Assembly (NCBI GenBank): GCA_013397075.1
Contig: VWZS01003954.1
Location: 496,001 to 560,000, forward strand
Source of the DNA: Rhabdornis inornatus
Taxonomy: Eukaryota; Chordata; Aves; Passeriformes; Rhabdornithidae
Direction of reading: 5' to 3'
DNA length: 64,000 nucleotides
Part shown: one piece after another, positions 56,801 to 62,965 of the stretch
Position numbering within the stretch: the first letter of the stretch is position 1
Layout: the number at the start of each line of letters is the position of its first letter
Made by a program: the position numbers and the translations under genes
The notes under the pieces: generated by a model
What the model saw: the letters and a program-made list of their open reading frames with translations, nothing else
Database searches by the model: none
Told to the model about the DNA's origin: nothing

Positions 56801-59000
56801 GAGATCCGTAGTCTATCTTCCTTACAGTAAGGGTAAAATATGGCCAGAAAGAAAAACAGTAGAGACAACAGCAAGCACTTTACTGACTAATTGTTTAAAA
56901 AACAATCACAAAATAAAGCTATACTAATTGTAAAATCATTAGCACTAACAATAACAAGGGGAGAAAGCAAGGACTGGCTCTGAAAAGGAACTAGTTCAAG
57001 AGTATCCCCATGTACTCTATGTGTTCAGACTGACTGAGTTGGATGCACTGAAGGGAATTGGCTGAAGCAATTTCATATACACAATCTTTACTAGATCACA
57101 GAAGGTGTCTGAGATTCCAGAGTACTGGCAAAATGGGAAATAACATTTATATTTAAAGAGAGAGTTTAAAGATTATCTAAATTTATGGACCAAACAGATC
57201 AAGAACAAATCAAATTAATTCTGTTTACAAACACCAGAAATCAATAAGTGGATATGTAATAGCTATCAGATTTATCCAAAACATATTCTGGCAAACTCTG
57301 ATGAGCTTCCAGTATTAAGAAAACAGAACCTATGGACTGAGGAAATGCACTAAATATTCTATCCTGACCTGCGTAAGGCATATATCAGAGTTACACAAAT
57401 CCTTTTAATTGGCAAATTAGTTTTAGAAGAAAACAGTACAAAGTGGTGAAAAGATTTGGTAGACAATTTTAGAATTATCACGGCCCAATTTCAAACTAAA
57501 AATACGTATTGAATGCTATGTTCCTCCATATCCTTTGTCAAGGCTCCCTTACTAGAGAAACTCGCATGATTCCAAGTAGTGATATAAGTTGTTCCTCTGT
57601 TAAGAAAGGATATGAATAACCAAGTAAGACTAGCATTAAAGGAGATATCTCTTCTTTATAAGGACAGAAACATAATAAAAAAAAGCTTTTCTTCATAAAC
57701 ATTTCTACAACTTCACTCTCCCCAAAATGTCAGTAAGCCTTTTGCAATTGTTCCAAAAAATGAAAATGGAGAAAATTACTGTTCCTAATGCTTGAAGCGT
57801 TTTGTCACACTAACTTGTTTAGATTAAAGAAAAAAAGACACAAAACAAACTGAAAGACCTCTAATTTTGTTCAGTACATATTATTTATCATTTTTAAAAT
57901 GGCATAGGAATAAGAACATTTGCTTGACATAATAGTTATTTTCTGGCCCTAGTATCTATGGAAAAGCAGAATTCTCAAACTAATGTTTCCAAGTATAAAA
58001 TATACGATAAGAATTTTCCAAAATTAATAACATCAGTCATCCAAGCTTTTTTTTAAATCTTTATATTTTTAACCATCTACATAAATATTCCTCAAGAAGA
58101 GTTCTAGAGAAACTAGAGTCTAGGAACTGATCAGGGAGCTGGTCTTCCCTGCTGGCTCATCTTTCAGCACACAGGGATAGCCTTCCCCTGCAGCTGTAAA
58201 ATTTCTTTCTTAAATTATGTCCAGACTTCCTGGACCCCTTTGTTATTATTGTTTCTCAAGGGACACTTTGAACCAGTGCCCTGAACAGGCCGAAGTCCAA
58301 GGCAGAGGTTCTGTTGATCCCTCTTCCTTTTATTTTAAATAAAATGAAATATTATGAAAATGTAGTGTGAATAAATTATTAGAATACTCATAAGGACAAA
58401 TATTTACAATAATGGGTAAGATTAGATTATAATAAATTGATGGGTAATATTGGACACTTTCATTATTAAGGACGACAGATGTCATGTATTATCGGCTAGA
58501 CTTGCAGTAAGTTCATTATCTTTTGTGAATATAAGCAACAACTCCTGGATCTACTTTTTCAGTGTTTACACATGGGACAATGTAAGTCTAAAAACAAACC
58601 CACACCAAAGTTCTTGCAATAACATGGATTATTTTATACGCACATTCTGTCCTACTTTTGAATTTGCCATTTTCACAAAACAAAATAAACAGCTGACAAG
58701 TGTATGTGAAAGAAATGTGTAGGTTCTAATGGCACACTGTGGAGTAAATTTATTTACGAAATAAAATCTTGCTTTTTTTTTCTTTAGAACATCTGACATT
58801 TTAAAAATGCACAATGACATTTAAAGTATAACGATACCTGAAACTTCACAAGGTTTATGGGATTTCTGATACTCTCTTTTAAGTTCACCATGCCTATATA
58901 TAAGATGTGGTTTGTTATGTTCATCCTCATGTTCACCTCCATCTGCTTTCATCAGAGGTTCTAAAATGTATTCACCATCATGTGCCTTGAAGCTGCCCAT
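14702..59000 (-). CDS. ADAMTS20: ADAMTS20, internal 26 exons (secreted metalloprotease with TSR array; both ends outside window)
   Basis: The 26 exons listed below join in phase to 1,281 codons with no stop. Domains (residues of this partial product): prodomain 1-105 ending in a furin site RKKR at 102-105; catalytic domain from about 106, with HELGH at 255-259, Asn262, third zinc His265 and Met-turn HVMAP at 281-285; disintegrin-like about 310-395; TSR1 about 403-460; Cys-rich about 461-580; spacer about 581-700; TSR2 to TSR10 from about 701 to 1268; start of TSR11 at the end. Family knowledge: ADAMTS20 is secreted, acts in the extracellular matrix, cleaves versican-type proteoglycans and is needed for melanoblast migration in mammals. 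The paralogue ADAMTS9 is the alternative, but the spacer, TSR2 and TSR7 match ADAMTS20 far better. Exon 1, signal peptide, promoter, later TSRs and GON domain are not in view. Zinc ligands and furin site are intact, so the gene appears functional. Confidence 0.95.
14884..14970. repeat. AT-rich degenerate TTAACAT / ATTAATA repeat
   Basis: Irregular copies of ATTAACAT and TTATTAAT occupy about 85 bp immediately upstream (minus-strand sense) of the TSR10 exon, leaving a poor pyrimidine tract. Confidence 0.8.
16283..17190 (+). mobile_element. LTR element with U3 tandem repeats and possible primer-binding site
   Basis: A GC-richer island in AT-rich intron DNA. It holds a 21-bp tandem repeat (16,480-16,590), a CG-bearing segment around 16,880-17,060, a poly(A) signal CAATAAATAA near 17,107, and an end ...ACCTGACA at 17,165 followed by TTTGGGTGCCTCAGAGAACC, a layout like U3-R-U5-CA plus primer-binding leader. 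The left end is uncertain (TGTTCAG near 16,283 is a guess). No gag or pol follows, since the next ADAMTS20 exon is at 17,258. A minus-strand ORF across it is not a gene. Confidence 0.5.
16480..16590. repeat. 21-bp tandem repeat, about five units
   Basis: Unit AATGAGTAAGTGAGCAGATGG, with units two to four differing by two or three bases (GTAGAAGG replacing GCAGATGG) and the last unit expanded by extra AAGT. It lies inside the proposed U3 of the 16.3-17.2 kb LTR. Confidence 0.9.
17258..17419 (-). CDS. ADAMTS20: ADAMTS20 TSR9 body and start of TSR10 (window exon 25)
   Basis: 162 nt = 54 codons, phase 0 both ends, acceptor TTGGTAG, donor GTAAGA. It encodes CSSTCAGGFHHRVVVCQDEE, GRSSSNCDEATKPSESRHC and PCPQWNFGNWGE. 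Ala replaces the first Gly of CSxTCGG, as I recall for ADAMTS9 too. The downstream end of the intron that follows, close to this exon, carries an LTR insertion. Confidence 0.95.
17752..18042 (-). CDS. ADAMTS20: ADAMTS20 TSR8 body, His/Pro-rich linker, start of TSR9 (window exon 24)
   Basis: 291 nt = 97 codons, the longest exon here, phase 0 both ends, acceptor TGGTCAG, donor GTAAGA. TSR8: CTATCGSGIVTRQIICVNYH through CNMPPC. A linker of about 39 residues (product residues 1117-1155) is rich in His (7) and Pro and begins PPVYHHVPKTHDHPSHFP. It is followed by GGYQWRTGPWGA, the start of TSR9. The linker position is conserved in mammals but its sequence is not. Confidence 0.95.
18259..18423 (-). 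CDS. ADAMTS20: ADAMTS20 TSR7 body and start of TSR8 (window exon 23)
   Basis: 165 nt = 55 codons, phase 0 both ends, acceptor TGACAG, donor GTAAGT. It encodes CSASCGKGNRARYVSCRDAH, GETADESLCAHLPRPAEISS and CFSPCGVWKVGNWSP. Both CSASCG and YVSCRDA...ADES.CAHLPRPAEI match ADAMTS20. Confidence 0.96.
19468..19575 (-). CDS. ADAMTS20: ADAMTS20 TSR6 end, linker and start of TSR7 (window exon 22)
   Basis: 108 nt = 36 codons, phase 0 both ends, acceptor CCCTACAG, donor GTATGT. It encodes ECELPSCPENTKLWTTSLPL, VHVEKV and TQWRYGSWTP. The linker between repeats is about 20 residues and rapidly evolving; the W..GSWTP motif begins TSR7. Confidence 0.94.
20434..20556 (-). CDS. ADAMTS20: ADAMTS20 TSR6 (window exon 21)
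   Basis: 123 nt = 41 codons, phase 0 both ends, acceptor TTCAACAG, donor GTAAGT. It encodes CAVTCGHGYQVRAVKCVTGM, YRVILNDDRECNAA and TRPRDSQ. The last two Cys of this TSR are on the next exon. CGHGYQxRxVKC is characteristic of TSR6 in ADAMTS20. Confidence 0.95.
20557..22230. other. ADAMTS20 intron between TSR5/6 and TSR6 exons
   Basis: 1,674 nt containing the LTR relic at 20,655-20,948; nothing else recognised. Confidence 0.8.
20655..20948 (+). mobile_element. Degenerate LTR relic related to the ERVL-type copies
   Basis: It contains GCAGTGAGTAAGCTGGAGGT, AACACTGCCACAATGGCTGACC, GATCAAAGGATCAATCCATG and CATGCTCTATGATGTCAGGTTCAGCAATAAAAACTG-like blocks (broken here to key words), in the order of the central and TATA part of avian ERVL-type LTRs. 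Both ends are eroded. It lies in the intron between the TSR5/6 and TSR6 exons. Confidence 0.5.
22231..22395 (-). CDS. ADAMTS20: ADAMTS20 TSR5 body and start of TSR6 (window exon 20)
   Basis: 165 nt = 55 codons, phase 0 both ends, donor GTGAGT. It encodes CPVTCGKGMKHRQVWCQLND, EQLRDDFCNPNDRPES and CELHECASWQVGPWGS. CxVTCGKGxKxRQVWCQ is shared with ADAMTS9/20 orthologues. Confidence 0.96.
23077..23241 (-). CDS. ADAMTS20: ADAMTS20 TSR4 body and start of TSR5 (window exon 19)
   Basis: 165 nt = 55 codons, phase 0 both ends, acceptor CCACAG, donor GTAAAG. It encodes CSRSCARGVRTREAFCMNNL, GRHLPDRECQELPRVVTQSC and NEFLCPSWSVTDWSE. Ala replaces the first Gly of the usual CSxSCGxG, reducing the fit to the O-fucose consensus. 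Confidence 0.96.
23751..23961 (-). CDS. ADAMTS20: ADAMTS20 TSR3 and start of TSR4 (window exon 18)
   Basis: 211 nt, phase 2 in, phase 0 out. It encodes RWHSVGKSDCTSKCGPGHRS, VEIHCMKYSVARGL, VDDKYCADQQKPPAREPC and HGDCMLRSWHYTEWSE. It is the only TSR exon in the array spanning a whole repeat plus the WxxxxWSE start of the next. The intron lies directly before the first Cys codon of TSR4. Confidence 0.95.
24653..24779 (-). CDS. ADAMTS20: ADAMTS20 rest of TSR2 (window exon 17)
   Basis: 127 nt, phase 1 in, phase 2 out, acceptor TTTCAAG. It encodes GIRRRRMTCIRKSDHVVVSD, then QRCELLPTVPSVFEECNTEC and EL. A run of four Arg replaces the usual xRRxxxC strand. The C-C spacing fits a TSR whose second half is short, as in ADAMTS9/20. 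Confidence 0.93.
25815..25944 (-). CDS. ADAMTS20: ADAMTS20 spacer end and start of TSR2 (window exon 16)
   Basis: 130 nt, phase 0 in, phase 1 out, acceptor ATCAAG, donor GTACTG. It encodes VLCVGNLYNPDVHYSFNIPI, then EDGTDLFTWDPYGPWQDCSR and MCQ. VLCVGNLYNPDVHYSFNIP and FTWDPYGPW are near identical to my recollection of mammalian ADAMTS20 and unlike ADAMTS9 (LSVGKLYNPDVRYSFN), so this exon decides the paralogue. Confidence 0.97.
26054..26220 (-). CDS. ADAMTS20: ADAMTS20 spacer exon (window exon 15)
   Basis: 167 nt, phase 1 in, phase 0 out, acceptor ACTTACAG. It encodes LSDTHGNFILNGNFVVSMSK, REINIQGSIFEYSGSNNTIE and RINSTDRVEEELILQ. FNGNF, EYSGS and ERINSTdR are spacer signatures; NST is a sequon. 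Only 109 nt separate it from the next exon. Confidence 0.96.
26221..27461. other. ADAMTS20 spacer intron, 1.2 kb
   Basis: AT-rich intron DNA; nothing recognised. Confidence 0.75.
27462..27557 (-). CDS. ADAMTS20: ADAMTS20 spacer exon (window exon 14)
   Basis: 96 nt, phase 1 in and out, acceptor TTTTCAG. It encodes YNVVVNIPKGATDIDIRQHS then YSGKPEDDNYL. IPxGAT.IdIRQ is the first beta strands of the ADAMTS spacer, a cysteine-free exosite domain. The upstream intron holds an ERVL-type LTR. Confidence 0.95.
27558..31119. other. ADAMTS20 spacer intron, 3.6 kb
   Basis: Holds the ERVL-type LTR copy 2; the rest shows nothing I recognise. Confidence 0.8.
28449..29000 (+). mobile_element. ERVL-type solo LTR, copy 2
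   Basis: Full-length copy of the same family: it starts near TTTGACTGGGATAGAGTTA, then GTAGCTGGTAGGGGCTGTG, TTATTGCTGAGCAG, the GATGGCATTTGTCTTCC and GACACCTGCCTGCCCATGGG blocks, ACCTATTAAACTGTCTTTAT, and CTCCCATCCCACTGGGAGG, ending CAGCTGGGGTTAAG. It sits in the 3.6-kb spacer intron of ADAMTS20, antisense to the gene. No coding capacity. Confidence 0.85.
31120..31237 (-). CDS. ADAMTS20: ADAMTS20 Cys-rich end and spacer start (window exon 13)
   Basis: 118 nt, phase 0 in, phase 1 out, acceptor TTGTAG, donor GTATGT. It encodes QAGCDHVLNSKARRDKCGIC, then GGDNSSCETLAGTF and NSAHY(G). The CGxCGGDNSSC motif ends the Cys-rich domain and includes an N-glycosylation sequon (NSS). Confidence 0.95.
32354..32490 (-). 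CDS. ADAMTS20: ADAMTS20 Cys-rich domain exon (window exon 12)
   Basis: 137 nt, phase 1 in, phase 0 out. It encodes SMKDRCKLFCRVSGTTSYYQ, LKDRVADGTPCG and ETNDLCVQGLCR. The intron upstream is only 96 nt. Two GT choices exist at the donor (GGTATTT); only the second, giving a complete Arg AGG codon, keeps frame with the next exon (QAGCDHV). Confidence 0.95.
32587..32768 (-). CDS. ADAMTS20: ADAMTS20 TSR1 end and start of Cys-rich domain (window exon 11)
   Basis: 182 nt, phase 2 in, phase 1 out, donor GTAAGT. It encodes PRNGGKYCVGRRMKFRSCGT, DSCPKGKKDFREQQCSEFDG and then KHFNINGLTSAVRWLPKYSG. NGGxYCxGxRxxxxSC and DFReqQCseFdGKhfni are the standard family signatures at this position. Confidence 0.96.
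32769..34154. other. ADAMTS20 intron within TSR1, 1.4 kb
   Basis: AT-rich, nothing recognised. The intron splits TSR1 between RLCNRP and the NGGxYC half. Confidence 0.75.
34155..34300 (-). CDS. ADAMTS20: ADAMTS20 disintegrin end and central TSR1 (window exon 10)
   Basis: 146 nt, phase 0 in, phase 2 out, acceptor TATGCAG, donor GTATGG. It encodes HCHHGICVSREMELRPV, then DGEWGPWGPYGSCSRTCGGG and IKSTTRLCNRP. WGPWGPYGSCSRTCGGG is the canonical central thrombospondin type 1 repeat with the tryptophan ladder and the CSxTCGG O-fucosylation consensus. Confidence 0.96.
34301..41091. other. ADAMTS20 intron between disintegrin and TSR1 exons, 6.8 kb
   Basis: Long AT-rich stretch. No LTR, LINE or exon recognised on either strand; small ORFs are unsupported. 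Confidence 0.65.
41092..41196 (-). CDS. ADAMTS20: ADAMTS20 disintegrin-like domain exon (window exon 9)
   Basis: 105 nt = 35 codons, phase 0 both ends, acceptor TTTTAG, donor GTAAGT. It encodes KQCKRLWCTSTEGVHKGCRT and QHMPLADGTVCGVGM. The CxRLWC and ADGTxC motifs are conserved in the disintegrin-like module, which positions substrate next to the protease. Confidence 0.95.
41892..42033 (-). CDS. ADAMTS20: ADAMTS20 catalytic/disintegrin junction exon (window exon 8)
   Basis: 142 nt, phase 2 in, phase 0 out, acceptor ACAACAG, donor GTGAGT. It encodes (D)TGYGECLLDKPSGGAYDLSS, then QLPGSIYDVNKQCELTFGIG and SQVCPYL. GYGECLLD closes the protease domain and YDVNKQCEL opens the disintegrin-like domain. 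Confidence 0.95.
42681..42827 (-). CDS. ADAMTS20: ADAMTS20 third zinc ligand and Met-turn exon (window exon 7)
   Basis: 147 nt, phase 2 in and out. It encodes FNVPHDDSFKCKEAG, HQYHVMAPTLNYHTSPWTWS and KCSQKYITEFL. His265 is the third zinc ligand, Asp266 the reprolysin Asp and Met283 the Met-turn. The zinc motif is therefore HExxHxxNxxHD, with Asn where many family members have Gly. Donor GTGAGT follows GA of a split Asp codon. Confidence 0.96.
43957..44062 (-). CDS. ADAMTS20: ADAMTS20 active-site exon with HELGH (window exon 6)
   Basis: 106 nt, phase 1 in, phase 2 out, acceptor TTGCAG, donor GTAAGT. It encodes GLAELGTMCDPLRSCSVSEE and then SAAFTIAHELGHV. His255 and His259 are the first two zinc ligands and Glu256 the catalytic base. 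The intron falls immediately after the HELGH motif, so the third zinc ligand is on the next exon. Confidence 0.96.
44370..44410 (-). CDS. ADAMTS20: ADAMTS20 41-nt catalytic micro-exon (window exon 5)
   Basis: Only 41 nt: one base completes Arg211, then EDICRAREKCDTL, then one base of Gly225. Acceptor TTTCAAG, donor GTGAGT. The ICxxxxKCDTLG pattern matches the calcium- and disulfide-bearing loop of ADAMTS9/20. It was too short for ordinary ORF listing; the frame of both neighbours requires it. Confidence 0.92.
45238..45362 (-). CDS. ADAMTS20: ADAMTS20 catalytic domain exon (window exon 4)
   Basis: 125 nt, phase 0 in, phase 2 out, acceptor GATTAG, donor GTACAG. It encodes EGPAITFNAATTLRNFCLWQ and then THPSHHDTAVLIT, ending in a split Arg codon. 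The HHDTAVLIT(R) motif is diagnostic of ADAMTS catalytic domains. Confidence 0.95.
46078..46161 (-). CDS. ADAMTS20: ADAMTS20 catalytic domain exon (window exon 3)
   Basis: 84 nt, exactly 28 codons, phase 0 at both ends, acceptor TTTAG and donor GTAAGA. It encodes VAAIYKDATIGNLINIVIVK and LIVIHNEQ, the conserved helix and beta strand of the metalloprotease fold (IYKDPSIGN in other members; this gene has Ala-Thr). It is separated from the previous exon by the largest intron in the window (9.4 kb). Confidence 0.95.
48205..48690 (-). pseudogene. CR1 LINE reverse-transcriptase fragment
   Basis: The minus-strand translation carries reverse-transcriptase landmarks: KAFDTALHYSLASNWK at the 5' side, then MSGVPQGSILEPTLFNIFIN, RFSDDTKFSDSVELLEGRDA and LERFEEWAGVNLMK. 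These are the fingers/palm motifs of CR1 ORF2; the catalytic box reads FSDD rather than FADD. Frameshifts and stops split it and both ends are missing, so it is a dead copy. Not joined to the CR1 tail at 52.1 kb. Confidence 0.88.
50957..51502 (+). mobile_element. ERVL-type solo LTR, copy 3
   Basis: Same family as the copies at 3.5 and 28.4 kb: TTTGGCTAGGGTAGAACTAA, GTAGCTGGTATGGGGCTATG, GTTATTGCTGAACAGGGCTT, GGGGGATGTTCGGAGTGACA, ACACCTGTCTGCCCATAGGA, and CCAGCTGGGGATACCCCATCA. AATGCC occurs at 50,951-50,956 and 51,503-51,508 and could be a target-site duplication, though it is not flush with the TG/CA ends. Antisense in the largest ADAMTS20 intron. Confidence 0.85.
52093..52700 (-). mobile_element. 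CR1 LINE, 3' end (end of ORF2 and 3' UTR)
   Basis: The plus strand reads as the reverse complement of the CR1 3' portion: CTCCAGGGATGGTGACTTCT, GGGCAGCCTGTTACAATGCT, CCCCTGAGCCTACTCTTTTC, CTCCAGACCCCTCATTAGCC, GGGCCCAAAACTGGATACAG, CTCACCAGTGCTGAGTACAA and CTTGGCTACCTGGGCACACT. The minus-strand reading includes GPSLQDIEVLEHGQRKTTRL and LEKSRLRGALPLY, the ORF2 C-terminus. 5'-truncated as usual; inactive. Confidence 0.9.
55539..55798 (-). CDS. ADAMTS20: ADAMTS20 end of prodomain, furin site, start of catalytic domain (window exon 2)
   Basis: 260 nt, phase 1 in, phase 0 out; donor is the full consensus GTAAGT. The acceptor reads ...TTACAG then AGAAAG; a second AG two bases downstream is excluded by reading frame. 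Residues 55-141. A variable Ser/Leu-rich stretch is followed by HSRKKR, the proprotein convertase site, then FLSYPRYVEVMVTAD and LQHYVLTLMSI, the first strand and helix of the reprolysin fold. The ORF continues a few codons into the intron, which is not coding. Confidence 0.95.
55799..58837. other. ADAMTS20 prodomain intron, 3.0 kb
   Basis: AT-rich, nothing recognised. Confidence 0.7.
58838..59000 (-). CDS. ADAMTS20: ADAMTS20 prodomain exon (window exon 1)
   Basis: Acceptor CTTCCAG precedes ATGGGCAGC; donor is GTATCG; 163 nt, phase 0 in and phase 1 out. It encodes GSFKAHDGEYILEPLMKAD, then NKPHLIYR and HKPCEVS, the prodomain segment typical of ADAMTS9/20. Cys51 is a candidate for the conserved prodomain cysteine that chelates the active-site zinc before activation. 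The leading ATG is an internal Met codon after an acceptor, not a translation start. By analogy with human this is probably the third coding exon. Confidence 0.93.
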
Positions 59001-62000
59001 CTGGAAGCAAGAGAAGTAATTGAAATATTTTCCACTGGAAAAACTGATATAAAAATAATTCTGATTGAAATAAAAGCTATTTATGATAATATTTTGAAGT
59101 TAAGGATCATACACGTGCACATGAGATGGGGGAAACTCCAGTGAAACCTGGAAGGTAAAGCTAGAGAAGTTCGCTTTCTTGTCCCACCAGAATAACTTTG
59201 ATTACCTTGTATATTAACAATGTATCAAAGAGAGTACTATAAGAGTTATGAAACAAAGGAGATCACAAAAATAAAGAGAAACTAGGTATAACCAAGCAGG
59301 ACCAGTTGGGAACTGCGAAAAGTAGAGTAGAAGCCATCAAGAATTTCAGAATTTGAAGGCTGTCCAAATTCTGGACTGATGTTTTGCCTTCTGTCCTTAA
59401 CATAATTTATATAATATCCTTCTTCTAAAATTGCATTTTCCCCATAGATTAGAAAGAGTGTTAAAATTATATTATTTTTGAAGATCCTTGTCTGGAGCAC
59501 CAGAAATTCAAAGTTGACACCTTTCAAGTGTTTTTCTCCTTGATTCCCCCAAAACACCCCCCCGTCCCCAGCCACCACAGACACACATGGATAACTACGT
59601 AATGGGAAGCACAGTAACTCGATTATTAACAAAAGCACTGGCACATACACAAAGAACAAACATTAAGCTCCTTTCCCCCAGCCCCCTGCCCCATAATCCT
59701 TTAAATTATGAAATCCTAAAGCAGACTCTCTTCCTTCTCGCTGCACTTCTAACCGAATTCATAATTTCCTACGGATTAAGTACTCCACCTCAGAAGGAAA
59801 AAACATGCAAGAGTTTCATGAAATTCTTTTCAAAACTTTTAGGAACTTCCTTGCTTCAGCCAATTAAACACATCAAGTGAATAGGTACACTGCATCCTGA
59901 TAGATGTTTTGCCAGTAAGGCATAAGATTGACCAATAAGACAATAGCAATAATCTACATAACATGGTTTAAGAGATTAAATGTTCATGTCAGCCTTGAAA
60001 CTCAGGGTTACAGAGAGAGTGTCAGAGAAGGATAAATGAGAACAGAAGCAAGAATAGGGCTTTTTCAAACAACCTATTAAGTCTTTTAAAAACTGCTGCA
60101 GAACTACTTTAGTATCCAGGGTATTGTACTGGAATTATAATATCCTCTTGAATTTGGGATCCTTCTAAGCAGTTATCAGCTGTCAATCTGTAAGAGTCTG
60201 TTAGTCTATCACATGCATGAAGCCCATCAGCAATCTTGCCGGATACATAACATTATTAGAACTATTGTCAACACATTGTGAATGAACCCTCTGCACCAAT
60301 TTTGTCACAGAATGAAAAAAGACACTGCTAAATAGTATTTTCATTTCAAGACTGTTTAACTCACAGAAGCACTTTTCCCCCTCAGTTTAATTTAAATTCT
60401 TTGCAAGTAGTCTTCATGCTGGATCCTTCATACATTCAGTTTAGCCTTCTCACATCCAGTGTTTCCAGGGCATGTAATTTGTATAGGATAGCAGATTGAG
60501 CCTACCAAGAACAGCCTGGAAAGGGCTTCAGTCACCAGTTACACTGTCTGTTTACAGTCCTGCAGTCAGGAAAGTGATACTTCATGTGGTGACAGATTCT
60601 GCTGATACAAAAGGAGCTAATGCTGCATCTTGGACACACAAGGAAAAGAGCTGTGAGATCCAAATGAAGAATATTTTTGGTAAAATGAAATAGAGAAAAG
60701 TCACTTAGATACATAGGCAAGTTGCTAAAACAGGAGCCCAAGCATTTGCAGGAAATTAAATCAGAAATTAACTGGATTTATTTATCATCTACAGATGCCT
60801 CTCAAACCATCTAACAAGAAAGCTGCCTGAAACATTCTATTTCAGTTCTTCAGATAAAGAGATAAAAGTACATTTAAAAGATCTCTTCAGTAGAAGTAGA
60901 GTACAAAATTGAAAACAGTCTCTCGCACATCATAAATAAGTGGTCCAAAGAAGGAGCATATGCATATGCATAGATTTGAGAAAATTTATGAGAAAGCCCA
61001 CATGAGAATGATAATTTATTTGTTGGATTAAAAATATTATGGATGATCTAGACACTTTAGATTAAAGCAAGGTTCAGGGGATCAATACAGCTACTCACTA
61101 TATGGTATGACTTATTGGTTTAAAGTGGCTTAAAACATTATAGTCTTAACCAATATTAACTCCATTGCAAGACTTATAGAAGTAAATATTGCAAAATTAC
61201 GGTTAAAGAATGTACCATGCCTGTATAAAAATTACATCTTTGTCTACAAAGTTTGCAGAACACATGGAAAACATAAGGGATATATAGCAGATTTCATAAA
61301 TGAGGAATTAATCTTAATATGTCCAACAGCACAATTAGAACGGTTTCATAAAAACTCTAAAATAACAACTGAAGCTCTGGAAGACTTGACTCTAAACTGG
61401 CAGACTGCCTCCCAGGTAAGCTCCACTCCTGTCCTCAAGTACTTCTCATGCCCTTAAAGTATGGCTTCTTAACTCACTTAAAAACCTGCAAGTAGTTTAT
61501 AGCAAAAGCACTTTAACATTCAAAGTAAATTACAAAATCCCTTCCTTTTATATTATCCTCTTCTCTATTCAAATCTCTTGATTCATGTAAGAATCCCTCC
61601 CCCTTTTTCTTCCTGCTTCACTGTTACAATATTTTATGATGAAAGACTTAAGAAGCATTGCTTAATTAAAGAAAAAAATATTACAGTGATCATAGTACAC
61701 TGCCAACATCTGGAAAAAGTATTTCTGCTAGAAGATAATTTGGCTAGAAACACAGTAGGAGACAGCAGTTCGAGCTAATGTATTAAGATCAGAGCTAATA
61801 TAATAGAAATAATGAAACAGTAATAAAATCATTAATAATAACACAAACTTAGAAGCAGGGAAGAAATATCTAGCAACAATTTTTTTTGTAGAATATGTTT
61901 ATAGAAGTGATTGAAAGCAACATTACTTTTGAAGTTCTTAGAGAATGAAATGCTAAAAGTTTGTTATAGGCATCTAACTACATCTTTCTTACAAATTCTG

Positions 62001-62439
62001 TGATGTTAAGATCTCACAAGCTGACTATAATCACACCATTAAAATAATTGATGGGGCATTCACCTATGGTCAGAAGTGTCCTCGTCTGCAAAGACACCTA
62101 AGCATTAGTTAGATAAAATTCCTTCATTCCAGATTGAAATTTAAGTTCCGTGTAAATGCTTAAAGGGATTTTACTTATTTCTGTTTAAACTACACCTTAC
62201 CAATAACCATATGATAACCAGGAGTTTCTAAATAAAATCTGCAGCAAAAGAGAGGGGCTCAATAGCAGACAACTTGTGAGAATATTAAAAAAACAATCTC
62301 AAAGCCACCTGGAAAGAGCATTGGCTCATGGAAATTAACAAAATTCAGTGGAGTGGAAGGAAGAGAGAAGAGTCATTTATTTATATTTTATATACAATTC
62401 ACAAGCTAGAAAAGCTAGACAAGTCAACTAAAAATATGC
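59001..62439. other. ADAMTS20 5' intron DNA
   Basis: I found no minus-strand exon resembling the upstream prodomain or signal peptide, and no CpG-rich promoter. It holds C-run clusters at 59,546-59,569 and 59,675-59,692. Confidence 0.6.
59546..59569 (-). other. G-quadruplex-prone tract on the minus strand
   Basis: Plus-strand C runs of 5, 7 and 4 separated by 6 and 2 bases; the 7-run can supply two tracts, giving four G tracts of at least three with short loops on the strand sense to ADAMTS20. A second C-rich cluster (5, 5, 4) follows at 59,675-59,692. Confidence 0.6.
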
Positions 62440-62965
62440 ATAACTGTAGGTGTAGAAGAAGAGATTACAGGCAACCTCGCCCAGTTGTACTAATTACCAA
62501 AGAAGAGGAACAGCCTTACCCCCAATGGGTTGCAGCTGTATATAAAAATGTGTGATAAAAGGGATGGGTTGGCTGGTCAGGGGGATCTTGGAGGAAGAGG
62601 AGTCCTGAGGAAGAAGGAACAATCCAGGGAGACACAAAGAACGAAACAAGGAAGAGAGCTGCTGCAGTAAAAGATGTGCTGTGAGGTCAGTGTGGGTCTG
62701 ATGGAGTCAGAGCCTGCTTTTGGAGCCTGCAGTCTTAGCTGACCTGGGTGAAAGCTGTGTTCAGTCTGCAAACCAACACTTGCAGTCATAATCCATCAGG
62801 AAATAGCCAGCAGTCAGAGTCTGCAGTTGGGCCCTACAGTAGGAGCTTGCTGTAGTCAGAGTCAGGATGGCAGAGCTGTAAAGAAGAATCAACCAGGACC
62901 CTTTCATGTTGTTGTTGTGTCTTGGCTCATTTCTACCCCTAACGAGGTCTGCTGCAACACATAAC
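62440..62965 (+). mobile_element. Avian endogenous-retrovirus LTR with TATA box
   Basis: Landmarks that I recall from bird ERV LTRs occur in order: GGCAACCTCGCCCAGTTGTA, ACAGCCTTACCCCCAATGGG, TATATAAAAATGTG (TATA at about 62,540), GGAGGAAGAGGAGTCCTG, GAGCCTGCTTTTGGAGCC, and an end TTTCTACCCCTAACGAGGTC then TGCTGCAACA. The body is GC-richer than the surroundings. No internal viral coding sequence follows. The left boundary is uncertain. Confidence 0.65.

Noticed and set aside
14702..59000. Assignment to ADAMTS9 instead of ADAMTS20
   Set aside because: The active-site exon is ADAMTS9-like, but spacer, TSR2, TSR7, prodomain and the TSR8-TSR9 linker context follow ADAMTS20.
59282..59659. Minus-strand ORF of 125 codons, the longest single ORF next to the 5' exons
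   Set aside because: It resembles no family I know, crosses the poly-C tract, shows no matching acceptor/donor phase, and does not resemble the missing ADAMTS20 prodomain.
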